The position numbers and the translations under genes are program-made. Below, piece by piece: positions 34,157 through 45,551 of a stretch of DNA of 64,000 nt. How positions within the stretch are numbered: position 1 is the first letter of the stretch; every line of letters begins with the position of its first letter. The stretch covers positions 15,161,365 through 15,225,364 of the forward strand of contig NC_087082.1 of assembly GCF_026151205.1 (NCBI RefSeq), read 5' to 3'. Source of the stretch: Bolinopsis microptera (taxonomy: Eukaryota > Ctenophora > Tentaculata > Lobata > Bolinopsidae). Under the pieces are notes generated by a model. That model was not told the DNA's origin. It made no database searches and was given only the letters and a program-made list of their open reading frames with translations.

Positions 34157-35236
34157 ATGTCAAGAGTCGTTTCCAAAAACCTCTTCAACTTCCCCGTTAC
34201 GGGAGAAATGAATGAAGAAGTGAAAGATATGGATGCTCAAATGCAGCAAATGATGGAAGCCTCTCCTGAAGCTAAGAAAGTTATGAATAGGATAAAAGAA
34301 CTCGAAATTAAAGACGACATGGAATCCACGATGGAATTTCTTAGTCTGGTAAGAGCATCTTCGGAGCACTTTATTGGTGCAATAACTCAAGATCCAGCTC
34401 TTAATTACGGAGGAGAACAAACAACAACCACTTTTTTGAAAGTTCCAACTTCTCATGACGGGGAATTTGATGTCCCAGTCGAGCTTTACACTCCAAAAGA
34501 GCTTGAAAATGATACAAAGAAGGCTGCCTTCATATATGCCCACGGGGGAGGTGCAATAGCTTTCTCGGCTGCTGATAATAGGAAAGGATTGCAATGCATT
34601 GCTGTCGATATGAACGTTGTGGCATTCAATGTTGATTACCGCCTTGCTCCTGAAACAAAATGCCCCAACAACATCAAAGATTTTTATGAGGTTATCAAGT
34701 ATGTAAGTAAGAATGCTGAGAGCTTTGGAGTAGATCCTTCTAAGATTTTTATCGCTGGGGAAAGTGGTGGAGGTTACATCTGTCTTGGTGCCATGGTACT
34801 GTTAGCTCAGAATGGAGAGGGTCATCTGGTAAAATTAGCTATTCCTTGTGTTCCCATGGTTGATGACTACTGCTTTTCTGACCCTCTAGCAATGACTGTA
34901 GAGGAAAGGAAGGCTCATTTGTCAATGCGGAAAATTTGGAAGGATCTTATTGCTTCAGATTTTGAGCAGCAAAAAAATGATCCCCACCTCTTCCCTGGCA
35001 AGGCAAGCGAGAAGCTTCTAGAGAAATTCCCGCCAACCATCATCTTGGAAGCAGAATTTGATCAGTTTATTACGGAGGCAACAAGGCTTGCTAGTAGATT
35101 GCGACGAGCGGGAAGATTGCTGGAATTTGTTGTTTTTCCGGGGGCCAATCATATGTCATCCTACATGCCTGGTACTCAAGGAAATACAGAATTTGTGGAC
35201 ACCATGAAGACAATTGTTAAGGAATATGTTCACTAG
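34157..35236 (+). CDS. Alpha/beta hydrolase, GDXG/HSL-like, copy 3
   Basis: An intronless 359-residue paralogue with an intact triad (Ser203 in GESGGG, Asp282, His312) and HGGG oxyanion hole. Its residues 52-83 belong to the second sequence type (KDDMES, EFLSLVRASSEHFIGAITQDPALNYGG), shared with copy 4. The C-terminal half and 3' UTR are closest to copy 2. Small changes are scattered, such as QQKNDP for QQKTDP and SEKLLEK. The start is preceded by TTCAG/GTTAAA, as in the other copies, and by the duplicated module ending in TAAGAATAAC. Confidence 0.93.
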   Translation: MSRVVSKNLFNFPVTGEMNEEVKDMDAQMQQMMEASPEAKKVMNRIKELEIKDDMESTMEFLSLVRASSEHFIGAITQDPALNYGGEQTTTTFLKVPTSHDGEFDVPVELYTPKELENDTKKAAFIYAHGGGAIAFSAADNRKGLQCIAVDMNVVAFNVDYRLAPETKCPNNIKDFYEVIKYVSKNAESFGVDPSKIFIAGESGGGYICLGAMVLLAQNGEGHLVKLAIPCVPMVDDYCFSDPLAMTVEERKAHLSMRKIWKDLIASDFEQQKNDPHLFPGKASEKLLEKFPPTIILEAEFDQFITEATRLASRLRRAGRLLEFVVFPGANHMSSYMPGTQGNTEFVDTMKTIVKEYVH

Positions 35237-36080
35237 AGTCTAGTTAGAACTGTTTGCTAGACTAGCATTTGTAACTATGCAGGCTGTATCCTTTAGAATT
35301 TTGTAGCTTTGTAAATTGTAAACATGTTATAATATTGCATCAGTATTATTTGATTATATTATATAATAGATATATAAATATATGAGTATTATACCCAACA
35401 TTGACCGGCGAACTGATAGCTACTTCAGAAGCAATGAAACTACGATCTTCTAGATAAAATGAGTCATAGTACTTTCAGCCGAAGCCATCATAAGTGACAT
35501 AAATCTAAAAAATAGTAAGGTATAATAGATATATAATCATATCTTGCTTCTTTAAGATGTTCATTGTTCATATTATTAACGAGCATGAAAATCATATTCG
35601 TCTTTGGACAAGGGGTGGTGTCCTATAATTTCCACACTTTCTTCAACAGTTCTGTCTGGTGCCTCAGGAGCTTAATCGGGTGTTAAAGGTGTTTTCAGTT
35701 AGCCCGATGTATTTCTACTTCGTGTCTCCCACTCCAGCACTCCTACTGTTCTTTGGTAGATCACTACAGCTTTAAAGCATGTTAATTTAAGAAATGATCC
35801 CTGATGGAGATAAAATACGGCTCCGGTCCTAATGTCCCATCCTCAGCAAAGTTTCATATAACTCGCAACTCCTGTCATTGTGAAAACTTGACTTCAGCAA
35901 GACTTTACGTGATGCGTTCGGTAATCGATTTCGAAGTCAAGTTTCTGTCCTAACTTTTACTTGATAGTACACAATAAAATCCCTGTTCCAACTGAACGGA
36001 AGGTTACCTGATCACGTGACGTGTACGTGATGAAGTAATCAGTGTCTACCTAGGATCTGCCAATAAGCAGATAGCTACAT
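35237..36080. other. Intergenic, 3' UTR of copy 3 then nothing recognised
   Basis: The first ~150 bp repeat the 3' UTR seen after copy 2 (GTCTAGTTAGAACTGTTTG and TGCAGGCTGTATCC). The remainder has no ORF of note. A segment near 35.84-35.88 kb resembles one near 25.92 kb and is probably an old repeat. Confidence 0.5.
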
Positions 36081-36300
36081 CACGTGTGCAGCATACTAGC
36101 CACGTGTGCAGCATACTAGCCACGTGTGCAGCATACTAGCCACGTGTGCAGCATACTAGCCACATGTGCAGCATACCAGCCACGTGTGCAGCATACTAAC
36201 CACGTGTGCAGCATACTAGCCACGTGTGCAGCATACCAGCCACGTGTGCAGGATACTAGCCATGTGTGCAGCATACTAGCCACGTGTGCAGCATACTAGC
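36081..36300. repeat. 20-bp minisatellite, 11 units, E-box in most units
   Basis: Eleven head-to-tail copies of the 20-bp unit CACGTGTGCAGCATACTAGC, with only scattered single-base differences. Nine units keep a CACGTG E-box palindrome; the other two read CACATG and CATGTG. It lies between hydrolase copies 3 and 4. Whether the array binds bHLH factors cannot be judged from sequence. Confidence 0.95.
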
Positions 36301-36748
36301 AAGTAGGAACTACATTTATCCTGCTAATTCTCTGCGCAGTGCTCTGATGAAACTGAACGTTTATTTTAATTTGGAACTTCATATGCTCAGAGTCTAGCTG
36401 CGAAACCCGAACTTGTTACGCGATACTAACGTTGTTCGTGCAGGTTCCTGGTGAGAGCAAACAACAGGTGCCGTGTGCTCGTGTACAAATAGAAAAACTT
36501 TGAAGTTGAAATCGAAACCTAATACCGCTGGTGTTTACTTTCTAACTCAATAATTTGATTACATACCGTGGGTTGTGTTATTGGTTAGTAGAATGTAGAG
36601 GATTGTGATTCGTTTGCTTAATTTCAATTTCACTCTTGAGTGCAATGACCGTTGTGTTATTGGTTAGTTGACTTGTTTCGACCCTTACGACAACCTTAAT
36701 CAGACAGTATGTTTAACTAATGACTAACGATTTTTTCAAAATAATATA

Positions 36749-36872
36749 AGGGGTCGTTCACATATTACGTAATCAGCCGAGGGGAGGGGGTTTCCAAATG
36801 ATCAATGATGACGCTAGTGTAATTTTGACAAAATAGCTATGTATGATTACGTAATATGTGAACGACCCCTTA
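36749..36872. mobile_element. Short MITE with 26-28-bp inverted ends
   Basis: A 124-bp element with near-perfect inverted ends, AGGGGTCGTTCACATATTAC and its complement ending GTGAACGACCCCT. It is flanked by TA on both sides, consistent with a TA target duplication. Related ends occur at 23899-23923 (single end) and 46000-46147 (pair), so this is a dispersed family. Confidence 0.85.
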
Positions 36873-37937
36873 AGAAAAGTTTAACCTGAAGATTGGGTGT
36901 TTAGACCCCTAAACTTGTCGTACTAAGTAGTACATAATCTTATTACAAAGAATTCACCGAAAGATCTGTACGTGTCTTGACGAATTACCGAGTGTAAACA
37001 AAATTAGTATTATATATTATATTATATATCAAATAGAAAATATTTTCATGTTTTAAACGCTCGAAAATGTACGTTTAGTTTAGTGTCGTGTTTGTGCCTA
37101 ATTAGTCGCAACAACAGGTATTAGGTTACTATATAGTAAGCAAGTTCCTAGTTAGCGGTTATATAATATATTCATTCTCTTCATTAAACAGCCAGCCTCG
37201 ATAGTGTGTATGTAGCCATTTACATTTTGATGCTGTTTTATGTGCTCTGTTTATCTGTGGTGTGTAGTGTATCTTTACGCCTGTTATACAAGTACAGTAT
37301 ACGTTATAGTATACCTGTATACAAGTATATAAAACTAGTATTTTATACTTATACACCATGTATAAATACATTGTACATGTATAAATATTGTATAAATGCA
37401 TTGTACATGGTGTTTGTTATACGATGTTCCCCTCTAAAAACATACTGAAGCTCTTATCATTATCAAGCACCGTTGTAATTTCAGAATTTTGCATAAGAAT
37501 GCATTATTATCGGATCACGTGACAAAGTTTTTGATGAAATCGTGCTAGGATTCCCACACCATATAATGACAACACTATATAATGACAAGCACTTTATAAT
37601 GACTTGTCACTATATAGTCCTGTCATTACAAAGTGCGTTTTGCACACTATATAAAGGCGTTACTAATAACGATTGTCGTGGGAACTGTCCATATTAAATA
37701 TTGATGGGAAATTAACAATTAGAAAAGCAGATTAGCGGGCCTAAGAATGTTTGCCTGAAACTTCAGTCTTCACTCGTTTGTTGCACCTCAGCTAGAAGAC
37801 AGTAAAGAAGTGTTTGTACGTTTACACAGCACAGTATTATAAGCATAGTTTCAGCGCGCTATTTATTTCATATATAATAGCCTCAGATATATTGTTTCTA
37901 TCTGCTTGCTTTCAATTAACAATACATTCAGGTTAAA
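36873..37937. other. AT-rich intergenic upstream of copy 4
   Basis: No gene. Between 37.2 and 37.42 kb there is a run of TATAC/TACAAGTATA sequence with many short inverted repeats. At 37.56-37.66 kb there are repeated CACTATATAATGACA words with partial dyad symmetry. The last bases, CATTCAG/GTTAAA, form the conserved acceptor-like site before the ATG. Confidence 0.45.
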
Positions 37938-39017
37938 ATGTCGAGAGTTGTTTCAAAAAACCTCTTTAACTTCCCCCTAACGGGAGAAATGGCTGAGGAA
38001 GTTAAAGCTATGGATGCTCAAATGGAACAAATGATGGAAGCCTCCCCTGAGGCTAAGCAAGTCATGGATAGGATGAAAGAACTCGAGTTTAAAGACGACA
38101 TGGAGTCCTCGATGGAGTTTCTTACTCTGATAAGACAAACTTCCGAGCAATTTATTTGTGCAATTACTCAAAATCCAGCTCTTAATTACGGAGGAGAACA
38201 AACGACGACCACTTATTTGAAAGTTCCAACTTCTCATGACGGGGAATTTGATGTCCCAGTCGAGGTTTACACTCCTAAAGAGCTTGACAATGATACAAAG
38301 AAGGCTGCTTACATATATGCCCACGGGGGAGGTGTAATAGCTTTCTCGGCTGCTGATATGAGGAAAGGAGTGCAATGCATTGCTGTTGAGATGAATGTTG
38401 TGGCATTCAATGCTGACTACCGCCTTGCTCCTGAAACAAAATGCCCCAACAACATCAAAGATTTTTATGAGGTTATCAAGTATGTAAGTAAGAATGCTGA
38501 GAGCTTTGGAGTAGATCCTTCTAAGATTTTTATCGCTGGGGAAAGTGGTGGAGGTTACATCTGTCTTGGTGCCATGGTACTGTTAGCTCAGAATGGAGAG
38601 GGTCATCTGGTAAAATTAGCTATACCTGGTGTTCCTATGGTTGATGACTACTGCTTTTCTGACCCTCTAGCAATGACTGTAGAGGAAAGGAAGGCTCATT
38701 TGTTTATGCAAAAAGTCTGGAAGGACCTTATTGCTTCAGATTTTGAGCAGCAAAAGACCGATCCCCACCTCTTCCCTGGAAAAGCAAGTGAAGACCTTCT
38801 GGAGAAATTTCCGCCAACCATCATTTTGGAAGGAGAGTTTGATCAGTTTATTACAGAGGCAACAAGGCTTGCTAATAGACTGCGACGAGCAGGAAGATTG
38901 CTGGAATTTGTTGTTTTTCCGGGGGCCAATCATATGTCATCCTACATGCCTGGTACTCAAGGAAATACAGTATTAGTGGACACCATGAAGACAATTGTTA
39001 AGGAATATGTTCACTAG
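37938..39017 (+). CDS. Alpha/beta hydrolase, GDXG/HSL-like, copy 4
   Basis: An intronless 359-residue paralogue with HGGG, GESGGG (Ser203), Asp282 and His312 intact. It carries the second-type N-terminal module (KDDMES, TSEQFICAITQNPALNYGG) as in copy 3. At several C-terminal sites it agrees with copy 1 (IPGVPM, ASEDLLEKFPP, LANRLRR), and at the extreme C-terminus it agrees with copies 2-3 (SYMPGTQGNT). It has a private EGEFD in place of EAEFD at the acid loop, which keeps the Asp. The mosaic pattern indicates gene conversion among the cluster. Confidence 0.93.
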   Translation: MSRVVSKNLFNFPLTGEMAEEVKAMDAQMEQMMEASPEAKQVMDRMKELEFKDDMESSMEFLTLIRQTSEQFICAITQNPALNYGGEQTTTTYLKVPTSHDGEFDVPVEVYTPKELDNDTKKAAYIYAHGGGVIAFSAADMRKGVQCIAVEMNVVAFNADYRLAPETKCPNNIKDFYEVIKYVSKNAESFGVDPSKIFIAGESGGGYICLGAMVLLAQNGEGHLVKLAIPGVPMVDDYCFSDPLAMTVEERKAHLFMQKVWKDLIASDFEQQKTDPHLFPGKASEDLLEKFPPTIILEGEFDQFITEATRLANRLRRAGRLLEFVVFPGANHMSSYMPGTQGNTVLVDTMKTIVKEYVH

Positions 39018-39394
39018 TGTCTAGTTAGAACTGTTTACCAAGCTTTCGAATTTTCTAATATGCAGGCTGTATCCTTTAAAATTTTGTAGCTTTATAGATG
39101 AAAATGCATGTTCTGTTTGCATTTTATGTTATTGTATCCATATGATTCGTATATACATATATAGTATATAATACGTATATTGTATATTGTATATTGTACA
39201 CATTCTCTCCCCTTTTTGTTCGCAATTTTAAGCTTAATTCGGAAAGTCATTTCAATTTAGACATATAACAACATATTAATAGATAATATTTACGTTAATC
39301 CATTAAACATCATTGCAATTATATCTAAATACGACTCAGCATAGTTATTTAATAAAACTATACCCGAAACTCAAAATAGAGCATCAAAAATATG

Positions 39395-39919
39395 CTAAAA
39401 AGTAACATCTTCTTTATGAGTATACTTTTCAATAAGGACTCGGTGTTGCGGAAATAACTTAACCAATTTATCAGTTCTCCCCATCTCAAAATCGCACAAC
39501 TCCCACCCTGGGTGCACAACCTCAGTTATCAGCGAATATTTGTCTTCCTCCAACAACCTGCTCGTTTTCCAAGCACCGGGCGGACACAACACCTGGGGAT
39601 GCTGTCCCTGGTCCACACCCGGACCCAGCACGTGTTCCGTCACTGTTCCGTCAGGGCGGATAAAAGTGTGAACCTGTGCACCGCCTCCGCACCACACGTG
39701 CATTATCTCGGACATGTTCTTGCAAAACTTAGCGTTAGGAGCTTGAGGAGTGAGCAGGAAGAGTATGGTGGTTCCAGCACTTCTGATGTTGGAGTCAGTG
39801 TGGTTACGGTCTGTGGTGACTGTGGTTTTACTGCGCGCTGTTTCGTTGAAAAACCCTCCTTCAGGGTGGGGTATGAGTTTTAACAAATCCACTAACTGTT
39901 CTGCTGTCAGGGCGTCCAT
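39395..39919 (-). CDS. DUF985 cupin-family protein
   Basis: A single-exon 174-residue protein. The N-terminal signature LIPHPEGGFFNETARS and the core EIMHVWCGGGAQVHTFIRPDG, VLGPGVDQGQHPQVLCPPGAWKTSRL and VHPGWELCDFEMG match the DUF985 (Cupin_5) family, a single-domain beta-barrel of roughly 130-170 residues. The family is found across bacteria, plants and some animals and its biochemical role is unsettled. There is no targeting signal, so it is probably cytosolic. It is transcribed against the hydrolases and lies inside the proposed long intron of the Tudor gene. The ATG chosen is the first in frame and leads directly into the family's N-terminal motif. Confidence 0.9.
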   Translation of the reverse strand: MDALTAEQLVDLLKLIPHPEGGFFNETARSKTTVTTDRNHTDSNIRSAGTTILFLLTPQAPNAKFCKNMSEIMHVWCGGGAQVHTFIRPDGTVTEHVLGPGVDQGQHPQVLCPPGAWKTSRLLEEDKYSLITEVVHPGWELCDFEMGRTDKLVKLFPQHRVLIEKYTHKEDVTF

Positions 39920-40653
39920 TATCTGAGATAGCTAACGTAAACCAAGTAAAAAAGTAAAAACAGAACAATATACAACACACTCTACTCTGCAACTCCAGAG
40001 ATTGCTTGCTAGATATTATTATAGACGATCCTGTCGAAGAATGATTTGACCATATATGGGTGTAATAACTAATGTGCTACTAAATACCAATTACTAATAA
40101 TTCTATACACGTAAGAAAAGCGTGATTTCGGCTCTGGAATTCTTAAAAGCAATCCCGGGCACAGAAATATATTGCAAAATTTGAAATAGCATCAGACACA
40201 ACTTTATGTACGTTCTTCATTGAAGTAGTCAGTAAAACAAGGACATTATACTATGTGTGGGGACTACGGACCCCATCATAACCCATTTCAAATTTGCCGC
40301 CTGGTTACATAGCACTGAAATACAATATAATTCAATATACAAATTCAAAGCAATGTAATCATAGTACACACCAGCCCAGACGCTCAACATTTTCTAATAC
40401 AGATTCCAAAAAGGCACACAAAATAACAAAAGGTAATACTAATAATATAGAAATGTATACATACAAGAACTGGCGTTCAAATAATGCCAGTACATGCTAG
40501 AGCATGTTAAACAGAGAACAAAATACTAAAGTGAAAGTGATGCTGCCCCATCAACTACAGTGCACGATACATGGAAGGAAGTGTAAACAGAATAAAATAA
40601 ACAGAGAACTTAGGTAGCAACCCTGAACTACAAATAGGTAGGGAAATGAACAG

Positions 40654-40985
40654 CTAGGTAAACAAATTAATAACGTGTTCGTAGATGTCTACACCAAACT
40701 TACACCATAAATCGAGTTTAGAGTGGTAAAATTTTAGAAACTTTTTGCGCAAGGCAGCAAGATTAAATCCTTGGCATATTAGTTTCATCACTAAATCAGC
40801 AATATTGTCATAAAACCCTTTAACAGTGGTATTAATTTTAGCAAATCTAACAAGCTGAGAATTAAATACACTATAGGAAAGAGGGAAAGGTTTTTAGGAA
40901 TGTTGCCTTCTAGGAAAGGGTAAGAAATAACGTTAAAATCATAGTCTTTGCGTTTATCATAAAGTGATACTCTAAAATGCTAATG
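40654..40985 (-). pseudogene. Reverse-transcriptase element C-terminal relic
   Basis: On the minus strand a decayed frame reads SLYDKRKDYDFNVISYPFLEGNIPK, then after a frameshift near 40.9 kb continues SVFNSQLVRFAKI...LICQGFNLAALRKKFLKFYH to a stop at 40654. This YDKR...FDF...NIP...SQLVRFA pattern is the recurrent C-terminal end of a group of reverse-transcriptase ORFs common in animal genomes. I cannot place the family with certainty. Nothing of the catalytic domain was found upstream. Confidence 0.6.
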
Positions 40986-42732
40986 TTAAGAGACCGTAAT
41001 ATTACTCCATTATAGTCCATACACCGTAAGCAATATAAAGCCGAGAGGCCAGAGGGGCTGACCAAATTATGATATGATTAGCAATCTGGACTCTGGAGGC
41101 TATGTAATGGGGCCTTTAATCGAAGCATAAAAATAAAGGAATATTTGGTGATATCAAAAATAAAATTTTTGCAGGGATTATTAGGAAGTAAATTGAAATA
41201 AAAATAAATATTTCCGATAAATGAGATATAACAATAACTTTTAATTACTGTAGTTAAGTGATATTAAATGGAGACAATCAAACGTCAATGATTGCGCTTT
41301 TAAGCAAATTTTATAGGAATTGTTCCTCTTCTTGGTCAGCCAGAGTTAAAAGACGAGGCTGCCTCAGTGTTTGAAAAAATATGTAAAAAGGTGTAGGAGC
41401 GACATCAGTCCTTAGCGGTCGCTGAAGATACGTTATGAATCACGAAAGATTTTACAAAAAAGAGCTAGCGAGTGAAGTGTAAAACGACATTGGAATTCAA
41501 ATAGTAGACTTGCTATTTGGTATGAAAGAGCATGAGCGCTCTATGATCACTCCTCAGAAAGAAGAATGATACAAAAATCTCCTATAACAGCTGATTACAG
41601 ATTGGAATGCTGAGTAATCATAGAATGCTGAGTTTGGATAAAACAATTAAACAATAAAGCTCTCTCCCAAGTTGGTACAGACTGTTGCGGCACCTTAACA
41701 AGTATAATGGCAATATAATATGACTGCATAAAATGCAAATGTGTAAACTTTAGTCTAGGAATTTCCCGGGAAATCTATGCTCTAAATTCCCCGATTCAAA
41801 CTATTGATGGTAAAATATTGATGATTTACACGTTTATGTTTAATAAAACATGGTTATTATTCTTTTTATCGCTAAAACTGATCTTCGGTACACAAAGTTG
41901 CAGACAAAAAAGAAACAGTAATTATGGAGGGATGGTTTTAGCATAATAGCAAATATGAGACGAATGACGAAGAAGACCTCTAGTACACATTACACAATGA
42001 TCGCAACAATGAAATTAAATTGCAAGTCATCTCAGAACAACTCTGCAAACTCACAGGGCCAGGATCTTAATGCCATTATCTTGTGAAAACATCCTACTTG
42101 GTTACCTAAATTCCAAACTTCTAATCTAAATTCCTAAATTCCAACATTCAGTGTGAACATGTTCAATGTTCATCTGTACAGTGTACTTAGGTAATTTGAT
42201 CAACGCATACTTTAATCTGGTTCGATTAAATCTTCGAGATCTGGGTCTTAATAACTTTATTAATTCATTTGTCTGTTTTATTAGAGGACCCATTTGAAGC
42301 CTCCGTTTAGTCGGTAAATCTAGCGAACTGTATTGTGTGCGGGGAGACTGTGGGAAATTAGAAATGTATTAGTATCCTGAAATAGTCACCTGATCTTACA
42401 ATATTAAATTTTAACTGATTCATTTTATGAAATAAATTGAGAGAACAGCTGTTGAGCAAAATAATGAGATACATTATTATTTGCATCAATACAGGGTTAA
42501 TAACTTATTTGTCACCTGATACTCGATACAAAGACAAAATATCTGCTATGATAACCTACCCCTGCGTACAAATGTAAATTACCGAAACTGTTTGGCCGTT
42601 TGAGCATCAGTATGGGCTTGCAGCGGAAATCTAGGTCACCAAATTGTAGAGCCATAATGACTGTAAACAAAAATAGGTCTTTAAAGTATAGAAACGGACT
42701 AAGAATTGTATTGTACTAGAAAATACCCCCAG
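40986..42732. other. Intronic or intergenic stretch, nothing recognised
   Basis: About 1.7 kb of AT-rich sequence with no convincing ORF, repeat or element on either strand. It ends in the splice acceptor CCCCCAG used by the Tudor 3' exons. Confidence 0.5.
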
Positions 42733-44321
42733 GTTGACATGTTGGTGTACGATGACGAAAGAGTTGATTTTCTGGTGGTTAACGAAATGACTGAGTCCAG
42801 CTTTGTTAAGATTTGTGTTGCAAGTGGTGCTCTTAGATATACAACGTGAGTTGTGGCTCTTTTTTATTTTAAATTTTGATTTTAGAGAGTTTTCATCTGA
42901 CTAAGGACCTGTGATAAGAATGAAAAAATCCTTTTTAAATCGCGTATATTTTTTGTCATGATAAAAATAGATGATTTTACACCATGTTTCAGTATCCGAG
43001 ATTACCCTGTGTCCCTGAACAAAATCTGCGTTTACAAACTCCTAAAAAGACATGAAACTGAGAACGGTGCAACACTGATTTTAAAAGAAACACCAGGAGA
43101 TCAAACAGATGCAGTCGACAACAGTTTTAGTGACTGGAACAAGAAAATGCAAACGGAAGAATGCCACAAGTACACTGGAGGCAAATATTGCACTGTCAAG
43201 CTGTGAGTAGCAGAAGTTAAGATGCGTGTATCTACATGTTGATGTGGCACTCTACATGTTATGTATATTGGTCAACATGAAACCTTAGGCAGAGATGCAG
43301 TCTTCAGATGTTCTAATTTACGAATAGTGCGACTTAATATTAGGTTGTCATCAGTTAATTTTAGTTCGGTCATTTCAGTGTATCTCCGTGCTATTAGTTA
43401 TTAATTTGAATTTATCAGTCTGACAGCGGTACATTTTAGTAATTTCAGTGTCTTTGTATTTTTGTCACATTGTAACAATTCAACTAATCATCTCAATTAA
43501 TCTACGTAATATTCAACTTAGCTGTGAATTGTAATACTTGTTATGTAGTTTTCTAAAGAAACGTATGACGTGATTCTCTTTCAGTGATGAGACGAGATAT
43601 CGCGGACAAGTGCTCAACACAGATCTTATAGCAGAAAACCACAAAGTATTTCTTGTTGATACCGGTGAAGTGGTTACTATTACTACGGCTGGTGCTTGTG
43701 AACTACCTCCCATTTACTACGATATACCTGCACAGGTAATTTGATATGACTATTAGATATGTCTCGTGTATACTTTTTGACATACATATTTGACTTGTAT
43801 ATCTTCGATTCGGCTTTAAACCTGTTTGGCTGGCAAACGCGAATGATGTGTGGAATAAATGTAACACGCGTTGTTCTGTAGATTGATTCATGTGCGCATC
43901 ACGTGGTATCGCGCGCGCGCACATTGATCAGGACGCCGCGCCTAATCTATGTACGCCGCGCATGGCAGTAGCAAGTATATTTCATGCATGCATCGTTTGG
44001 ATGCAGTCTTGAGTTTGTAGTTGTCTCACGTCAGCACTTCAGCAGCAATGCATATTATGTTAATATATTATTGGAGGAATATGCACCTGCTCTCAACTCC
44101 CCTCACATGACGCATGATTCGTCTTATTATATTACAAATTTACGTTCACTAATATGTTTACCTTGATGAGTGTGTACTATGTATCATAATAGATTTTTCA
44201 CTCCCAGGTCGTCCAATGTCGTGTAAAAGGGGAGTGGCCAGGCAATCTCATCGAGGGGTCCACTATCAGAGGATACATATTCAACGATAACAACGATTTG
44301 ATATTCAACCAGGATATATGA
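42733..44321 (+). CDS. Tudor-domain protein, 3' exons
   Basis: Four exons, 42733-42845, 42993-43202, 43585-43735 and 44208-44321, with GT-AG borders and consistent phases (0 in, then 2, 2, 0) ending in TGA. The first exon encodes an SN-like half-domain (DMLVYDDERVDFLVVNE). The next encode a second Tudor core (KYCTVKLDETRYRGQVLN, VFLVDTGEVVTI) and the post-Tudor segment (ELPPIYYDIPAQVVQCRVKG) typical of extended Tudor domains. There is no start codon for an independent gene: entry is in phase 0 at an acceptor. The piece therefore belongs to an upstream gene. The exon ending at 19203 also leaves in phase 0, and its extended Tudor domain lacks exactly this SN half, so the two are best read as one gene. 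Confidence 0.8.
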
Positions 44322-45551
44322 TGTGATCTTTGAAGATTTGAATCTTATCGATTCTCTGTATTATTGATTATATTTGAGCTTTAAAAATTCGTGAACGTGC
44401 TCACATCACACATATTATTTAAACTTTCTCACTCAAATGATATACACAGGGGGGCTGAAACCAGGTTTTCGATCAAACGTAGCCATTTCTCGCCAAAAGC
44501 AGTGTGATGATATATTTTTGATGTGTCATCAAAAATGTGCCAATCCTAGTCCTACTAATAGCGGAAAGGGAGTAATGGGCAACAAAGTTGCCAACTGTCT
44601 CATATCTCCACCTATTCTTGCTACCTGACCATCCAAAACTGCCACAATTATTGTCATAGGATTCCCCAAGAGGTTGATTTAGTCGACCTTTGCTTGAACT
44701 GCATCGTTTACCAGTGGAGCTGTCCCCTAGTGAAGCTGGTCATTTCCAGCAGGAAGATCATTCATTTCCAGCAGGAAGATCATTCATTTCATGCTCATCA
44801 TTTAGTGCATAAGTATGTTATGTTGCTTTTTTATGTTACGCTATTTGCATGTATAATATGACTTTGATGAATTGGAAACACGAATTTCCTACGTGGAAAA
44901 TAAAATTGCAGGACAAAATGTTGCTTCCGGACATTGGTTGTAATAAAATTCACAGTTACACTATTATTTTGTGTATCCTAATTAAAACTAGAGTGACTGC
45001 AATTTTGACACTGTATTATTTGCCCATGGAAGTTAAGAGGGTATGCTATTACTTATTAGATATTCTCAAGGAACGAAATCGAATTCTCCGCCACAAAATA
45101 TGAGTTTATTAAATAAAGATTTGATGCTAATTCGGATGTTGTGTTAATACTATTGATCAGTGCAAGTGGCTTGGCTGTTATCCCACATTTCCGATGTTGA
45201 CCCCTGTATTTTATTGTTATATTACTAATAATATCGATCCGTTCTCGTTCAAAAGTGGTTTGCTCAAAACATTAGTTCAATTTTTATTCTCACAAAATAA
45301 CCACACTTGTGTTTGGATACAACGATAATTAATATGGCATAATTCACAATAATCAATATACTTGACAGTGTACTTGGTATCATCGTAAATAAAACCTTAA
45401 ACTGATAAATATTTTCATCCATAAGATAAAACTGAAATAAACTTAAATTTGACTGTCCTATTTATGAAAGAAGGTTTCAGCTGGTGTGATATCAAATTTT
45501 ATTTAAATGATAAGAATCACTCTGTTATGTCAATACGTGCAATAGTGAGCC
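44322..45551. other. Intergenic, 3' of the Tudor gene
   Basis: No gene recognised. It contains a two-copy 26-bp tandem, CATTTCCAGCAGGAAGATCA (about 44735-44795). The short ORFs at 44437 and 44849 have no family features. Confidence 0.5.

Noticed and set aside
34160-34594. 144-codon and similar antisense ORFs across all hydrolase copies
   Set aside because: The same antisense frame is open in each copy because the coding sequences are near-identical. There is no family match.
36081-36300. CRISPR-like array
   Set aside because: The units are directly abutting 20-bp repeats with no variable spacers, and the context is eukaryotic.
37159-37448. Tyr/Ile-rich ORFs on both strands
   Set aside because: They come from TATAC-rich simple sequence, with no domain and no conservation signal.
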